The notes under the pieces are model-generated. The model had not been told where the DNA came from. It saw nothing but the letters and a program-made list of their open reading frames with translations, and did no database searches. A stretch of DNA of 64,000 nucleotides from NIOZ-UU35 sp964344175 (GTDB taxonomy: Bacteria > Chloroflexota > Anaerolineae > Anaerolineales > UBA11858): contig CAYFMI010000004.1 in assembly GCA_964344175.1 (NCBI GenBank), positions 17,200 through 81,199 of the forward strand, read 5' to 3'. Positions 61,105 to 64,000 of the stretch are shown in pieces; the stretch's first letter is position 1; the number at the start of each line of letters is the position of its first letter. The position numbers and the translations under genes are program-made.

Positions 61105-62031
61105 TCACTGCACACACCTGGCAAACCAGTGCAGAATGTCATCGAAGCGTTCCTGAGTTAAGGCATGTCCACCTTCGTAACGCTTGTGTTCGACGTGTGA
61201 GACAATTCTCGTTGAAGCGCACATTTCTTGTGCTGTGGCCACAATCTTTTCTGCATCCTGTGACGCCTTATCATCGGTGGCGGACACCAGCAGAACCCGT
61301 CGTGGTGCGAAACAGGCAACCAGATCAGGTATATCAAAAAGCACTGCGAATCCTGGAATCGCTTCTGCCATCTCGATGCCAACTTGGTGTGCCATCTTGT
61401 ATTGATAGGTGCATGCCGCTCCGCTTGAACAAGCAAATTGGATTCGCTCGTCTAACGCGCCATGGAAAAGTACAGTGTTACCACCATACGAATGTCCAAG
61501 AATACCGATGCGTTCAGGTGCAACCAACTCATGTGTGCGTAAGAGAGAGATAGCCTGTGCAGAGTCGCTCAACACTTTGCGCATAAGCGTGTCGCCACAC
61601 AACAGACGATAACACATTTCGTTGTAGTGTTGGGCAATATCTGCTTGCTCATCTGCTTCTATCCCAGTACGATTTTGGCGACGGTCTTCAAAACAGATCG
61701 AGTCTGGCGCGAGGACAATGATCTTTTGTTTAGCTAAAGCGGGCCCAAACGCTTGTAGGGGATCACCAACCAAGCCGCAAACTTCACTCTTGCCAAAGTG
61801 TCTTTGGCTGTTATGTTGATGATGAACCAGCACTGCACCAAACGGACCATCTCCATTGGGCAGCAAAAGAAAGGCAGGAATCTGATCCCCTTCTTGGCTT
61901 TGATAACTAATGTGCATTCTACGATAGTCGTCTTGTTCAACTACTTGGTGCGTTACGAAAGGTACAGGAGTTTCGGAAATGTTGAACCCCAAGAATTTGC
62001 TGATCCGCCGACGCAACTTTGCTAGTGTCAT
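61105..62031 (-). CDS. dienelactone hydrolase/acetyl-xylan-esterase-like alpha/beta hydrolase
   Basis: The product is 308 residues. The nucleophile elbow is GHSYGG; LLVSATDDKASQD probably carries the acid and GGHALTQERF the histidine. VLVHHQHNSQRHFGKSEVCG is an unusual histidine-rich oxyanion region. The overall length and FAPRRVLLVSA fit the DLH/AXE1 group. The substrate is unknown. It begins about 30 bp after attC-like site D and ends at site C. Confidence 0.8.
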   Translation of the reverse strand: MTLAKLRRRISKFLGFNISETPVPFVTHQVVEQDDYRRMHISYQSQEGDQIPAFLLLPNGDGPFGAVLVHHQHNSQRHFGKSEVCGLVGDPLQAFGPALAKQKIIVLAPDSICFEDRRQNRTGIEADEQADIAQHYNEMCYRLLCGDTLMRKVLSDSAQAISLLRTHELVAPERIGILGHSYGGNTVLFHGALDERIQFACSSGAACTYQYKMAHQVGIEMAEAIPGFAVLFDIPDLVACFAPRRVLLVSATDDKASQDAEKIVATAQEMCASTRIVSHVEHKRYEGGHALTQERFDDILHWFARCVQ

Positions 62032-62061
62032 CTAATTGTCTTTCTGGTTGAATTCATAGCC

Positions 62062-62187
62062 GCACAACGGGGGCTTCAAGCGCCCGCCGACTTTGCAATA
62101 CTCGATAATTCCATTATACCCAAAGTTTGCCCCATTCGCGCCGCTTACCCACCGCCGAAGGCGGGCCGCTTGCTAGCTGGGTTAGGC
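62062..62187 (-). repeat. attC-like site D, 3' of the minus-strand higBA cassette
   Basis: GCACAAC (62062-62068) and GTTAGGC (62181-62187) bound 126 bp. Read inward, the left arm GCTTCAAGCGCCCGCC pairs with the right arm's GCTAGCAAGCGGCCCGCC. They share CAAGCG and CCCGCC and leave one unpaired G, which is the classic attC arrangement. A TATAAT on the minus strand (62113-62118) inside the site could serve the next cassette. Confidence 0.65.
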
Positions 62188-62261
62188 CAATTGAGATCAA
62201 AGACATATAGGGCATCCATGTCACCAGCATTCAAACAGACATATAAATGGGTTGCATAATT

Positions 62262-62570
62262 TTATGACGCCAATGCATATACCTGCACTTCGGCTTCCAA
62301 ACGATCAGACAGCCGATCTTTTTCTATTTCTAGATCATAGCGCGCCTGCAAATTCACCCAAAACCTTTCCGATAATCCAAAATAGCGCGATAGCCGCAAG
62401 GCAGTATCCGGTGTGATCGCTCGCTTCCCATGTACGATTTCATTGATCCTTCTTGGCGGAACACTTATATCTTTTGCCAAACGATATTGGCTTATGCCCA
62501 TCGGCTCTAAGAATTCTTCCAGCAGGATTTCTCCTGGATGTATCGGGGGTAATAGTTTTTCGTTACTCAT
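62262..62570 (-). CDS. higA: HigA-type antitoxin (XRE helix-turn-helix)
   Basis: The 102-residue protein has the family start HPGEILLEEFLEPMGISQYRLA, a helix-turn-helix (VPPRRINEIVHGKRAITPDT) and LSERFWVNLQARYDLE. It follows the toxin gene by 9 bp, the usual higBA order. It neutralises HigB and represses the promoter. Confidence 0.93.
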   Translation of the reverse strand: MSNEKLLPPIHPGEILLEEFLEPMGISQYRLAKDISVPPRRINEIVHGKRAITPDTALRLSRYFGLSERFWVNLQARYDLEIEKDRLSDRLEAEVQVYALAS

Positions 62571-62579
62571 ATCTCTACC

Positions 62580-62861
62580 TCAGTGATAATCGGTTAATTC
62601 TACATCAAAAGCATCGCCACTTCGCCAGTGAAAACAAATACGCCACTGCTTATTTATTCGAATACTGTGTTGACCTTTTCGATCTCCTGACAATTTTTCT
62701 AGTTGATTTCCAGGTGGTATTGTTAAATCTTCAAGCACATTTGCTGCATCAAGAATCTCTAATTTCATCCGCCCTTTTCGTTGAATATTTTGGGGCAACC
62801 TTCTTGATAATTTTCGCTCGAATATCTTTTCGGTTTCTTTGTCGGCAAAACTCTTTATCAT
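62580..62861 (-). CDS. higB: HigB/RelE-type mRNA interferase toxin
   Basis: The product is 93 residues from MIKSFADKETEKIFER, the usual HigB N-terminus. KLSRRLPQNIQRKGRMKLEIL, PPGNQLEKLSGDRKGQHSIRI and NKQWRICFHW match the PF05015 killer family. The start at 62861 is preferred over 62888: a TTGACG-17-TATTAT promoter places the transcript start on this ATG and the longer frame would lie upstream of the transcript. Confidence 0.92.
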   Translation of the reverse strand: MIKSFADKETEKIFERKLSRRLPQNIQRKGRMKLEILDAANVLEDLTIPPGNQLEKLSGDRKGQHSIRINKQWRICFHWRSGDAFDVELTDYH

Positions 62862-62867
62862 ATACGA

Positions 62868-62903
62868 ATAATAACGCACCGCATCCATAACGTCAAGCGT
62901 TAT
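62868..62903 (-). promoter_or_regulatory. higBA promoter with overlapping operator palindrome
   Basis: The minus strand has TTGACG (62891-62896), a 17-bp spacer and TATTAT (62868-62873). ATAACG-TCAAG-CGTTAT (62887-62903) is a perfect 6-bp inverted repeat that covers the -35, an ideal place for HigA autorepression. The transcript should start at the A of the ATG. Confidence 0.65.
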
Positions 62904-62918
62904 TGCTTAGGTTGGGAC

Positions 62919-63060
62919 AAAAGATCGGACATTATTTCCAAAAACAAGGGAACAGAAGATGGTGAAAACTCTTGTACATGAAGAACTCCTTCTCAATTTT
63001 GATGGCAATCTATCTTGAGTTTAGGAGTTCTACTTCTTCCTTGTCAATGTCCGATCTTTT
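62919..63060. repeat. 142-bp hairpin element between the two higBA pairs
   Basis: The ends are perfect 15-bp inverted repeats (AAAAGATCGGACATT at 62919-62933 and its complement at 63046-63060). Inside, ACAAGGGAACAGAAG / CTTCTTCCTTGT and AGAACTCCT / AGGAGTTCT also pair, so nearly the whole unit folds on itself. It has no coding capacity and no attC boxes. It may be a MITE or a structured RNA gene. Confidence 0.6.
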
Positions 63061-63083
63061 GGCTGAAGGTCAGATATCTCCCC

Positions 63084-63112
63084 TTGCTCCCATAAAGGGA
63101 GCGTTGTATAAT
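63084..63112 (+). promoter_or_regulatory. promoter of the plus-strand higBA
   Basis: TTGCTC (63084-63089), 17 bp, TATAAT (63107-63112). The ATG at 63119 is 6 nt further on, so the message is expected to be leaderless. Confidence 0.6.
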
Positions 63113-63118
63113 GTCAGT

Positions 63119-63412
63119 ATGCGTATCATATCGCGAAAAGCGTTGAGAGAATTTTGGGAGAAACATCCCGATGTCAGGCAATCATTACAAGCCTGGTATG
63201 CAGACGTAAAACGAGCAGAATGGAAAACTCCTTCCGATATCAAAGATGTCTACCGTTCCGGTAGTATCGCAGGGAATAATCGAGCAGTTTTCAATATCGA
63301 GGGCAATCGTTACCGGATCGTCATAGCCATTCAGTATGAATTTGGTATCGTTTACATCCGTTTTGTAGGCACGCATACAGAGTATGACAAGATAGCTGTG
63401 ACAAAAATATGA
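63119..63412 (+). CDS. HigB-type toxin (PF09907 family)
   Basis: The 97-residue protein starts MRIISRKALREFWEKHPD. WKTPSDIKDVYRSGSIAGNNRAVFNI, NRYRIVIAI and the C-terminal VGTHTEYDKI are the hallmarks of the second HigB family. It belongs to a different toxin family from the minus-strand pair. The ATG is set by the promoter position, and the stop overlaps the antitoxin start as ATGA. Confidence 0.92.
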   Translation: MRIISRKALREFWEKHPDVRQSLQAWYADVKRAEWKTPSDIKDVYRSGSIAGNNRAVFNIEGNRYRIVIAIQYEFGIVYIRFVGTHTEYDKIAVTKI

Positions 63413-63780
63413 GAGAAATAAAAATGAACATTCGACCAATCAAAACCGAAGAAGATTATCAAGCAGCATTAGCGGAAATTGAGCGGCTGTTTGATGCTTT
63501 ACCGGAAACGCCAGATGGTGATCGTTTGGAAGTCTTGATGACTTTAGTAGAAGTATACGAAGATGAACATTACAGTATTCCTGATCCTGACCCGGTAGAA
63601 GCGATCAATTATTATATGGAAAGTCGTGGGCTATCACGCAAAGATTTAGAGCCATACATTGGGACGCGCGCGCGTGTTTCGGAAGTATTGAATCGAAAAC
63701 GTCCTTTGACTTTGAATATGATAAGGCGGCTCAATGCGGAATTGGGCATTTCAGCAGATGTACTAATAACTCCCTATTAG
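63409..63780 (+). CDS. HigA-type antitoxin (COG5499 family)
   Basis: The product is 123 residues, or 118 from a second ATG at 63424. The N-terminus IRPIKTEEDYQAALAEIERL and the C-terminal helix-turn-helix (GLSRKDLEPYIGTRARVSEVLNRKR) are typical of COG5499 antitoxins. It is coupled to the toxin and followed 12 bp later by attC-like site E. Confidence 0.92.
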   Translation: MREIKMNIRPIKTEEDYQAALAEIERLFDALPETPDGDRLEVLMTLVEVYEDEHYSIPDPDPVEAINYYMESRGLSRKDLEPYIGTRARVSEVLNRKRPLTLNMIRRLNAELGISADVLITPY

Positions 63781-63792
63781 ACGACGGACGAA

Positions 63793-63919
63793 ACCTAACC
63801 CCGCTTCCACTCAGACCGGGCTTTCGCCCGGAGGGTACGCAGCGCACTTTGCCATATTTGGCTACAATTTGCGGCGCGTCAGGAGCAAACCCGCCCGGCT
63901 TGTGAGCCAACCGTTAGCT
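63793..63919 (+). repeat. attC-like site E, 3' of the plus-strand higBA
   Basis: ACCTAAC (63793-63799) and GTTAGCT (63913-63919) bound 127 bp. The inner arms CACTCAGACCGGGC and CTCACAAGCCGGGC (read from the right) pair with two unpaired bases. Because it follows plus-strand genes, this cassette may lie in reverse orientation to the others. Confidence 0.5.
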
Positions 63920-63944
63920 TTCAAAAATCAATATTATCGATATC

Positions 63945-64000
63945 TGTTGTCAGTTTTCACCCTAAAATGTACCAGTAGATTTCACCGGGAATGTACCGGG
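63945..64000 (+). mobile_element. possible left end of an IS21-like element (cut by window edge)
   Basis: After TGTTGT there are two direct repeats of about 22 bp, CAGTTTTCACCCTAAAATGTAC and CAGTAGATTTCACC-GGGAATGTAC in pattern. Multiple terminal repeats with AATGTACC and TTTCACC are typical of IS21-type ends. The element body would lie beyond the window. Confidence 0.4.

Noticed and set aside
1..64000. tRNA, rRNA or replication-origin features
   Set aside because: No cloverleaf with a TTCRANYC arm, no rRNA-like stretch and no cluster of DnaA boxes was noticed on either strand.

Overview
The window looks like a chromosomal segment of a Chloroflexota bacterium, most likely class Anaerolineae. 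This is inferred from the gene repertoire: an MrfA-type helicase, tandem REC/HD-GYP proteins, a threonyl-tRNA-synthetase-like nucleoside kinase, split GcvPA/GcvPB, DUF990-type ABC exporters, and DUF285/Calx-beta surface proteins. Moderate GC content also fits. No rRNA or tRNA gene was seen.

Layout. Positions 1-7140 are housekeeping: a 5'-truncated DUF1998 helicase carrying an HNH motif, a small Cys-motif protein, VKOR, MoeA, bifunctional Rel and a small alpha/beta hydrolase. Positions 7393-9401 hold two overlapping REC-HD-GYP paralogues. Positions 9426-16034 hold a CarH-like B12 regulator with a nucleotide-sugar-epimerase-like gene, divergent tex, and a heat-shock group (two Hsp20, one DnaJ/CbpA). 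Positions 16174-19423 hold an AP2-like protein, an arginine-deiminase-superfamily enzyme, a MITE-like insertion and histidine ammonia-lyase. Positions 19631-22256 encode a DUF990-type ABC exporter. Positions 22371-27976 form a probable seven-gene operon: PIG-L, nitroreductase, GNAT-like, MaoC, PatB/MalY and FetAB. Positions 28055-33565 (minus) encode a YbhGFSR-like exporter in split form plus an epimerase, divergent from a NarL-type two-component system at 33766-35648. Positions 36410-45139 hold a YwiC-like membrane protein, a DUF4870 protein, a tandem glycine riboswitch with gcvH-gcvPA-gcvPB, a nucleoside kinase, an ACT-malic enzyme and an FKBP. Positions 45199-52255 hold a serine-hydrolase lipoprotein and a very large cell-surface gene broken by one frameshift and one amber codon. 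Positions 52436-55990 encode a kinase and a LuxR response regulator fused in one polypeptide.

Positions 55985-63919 have a different architecture. They contain unrelated single genes or gene pairs, nearly all on the minus strand: isochorismatase, a pentameric ligand-gated ion channel homologue, a truncated PIN toxin, a nucleotidyltransferase pair, a TolB-like lipoprotein, a dienelactone-hydrolase-like enzyme and two higBA systems. At least four of these units, and more weakly six or seven, are followed at the 3' end by a 94-140 bp imperfect inverted repeat. These repeats are bounded by RYYYAAC / GTTRRRY boxes with unpaired extra bases in the arms. That is the signature of integron attC sites. 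I read the region as a gene-cassette array lacking an integrase inside the window (CALIN-like), damaged by IS remnants and ending near an IS21-like terminus at the right edge. This is the most interesting feature here.

Regulation visible in the sequence includes a consensus sigma-70 promoter plus glycine riboswitch whose terminator competes with the second aptamer's P1 stem. Several genes (moeA, rel, tex, dnaJ, a histidine kinase, both higB) have a -10 element placed 6-13 nt before the start codon and no clear ribosome-binding site, suggesting frequent leaderless or near-leaderless transcripts.
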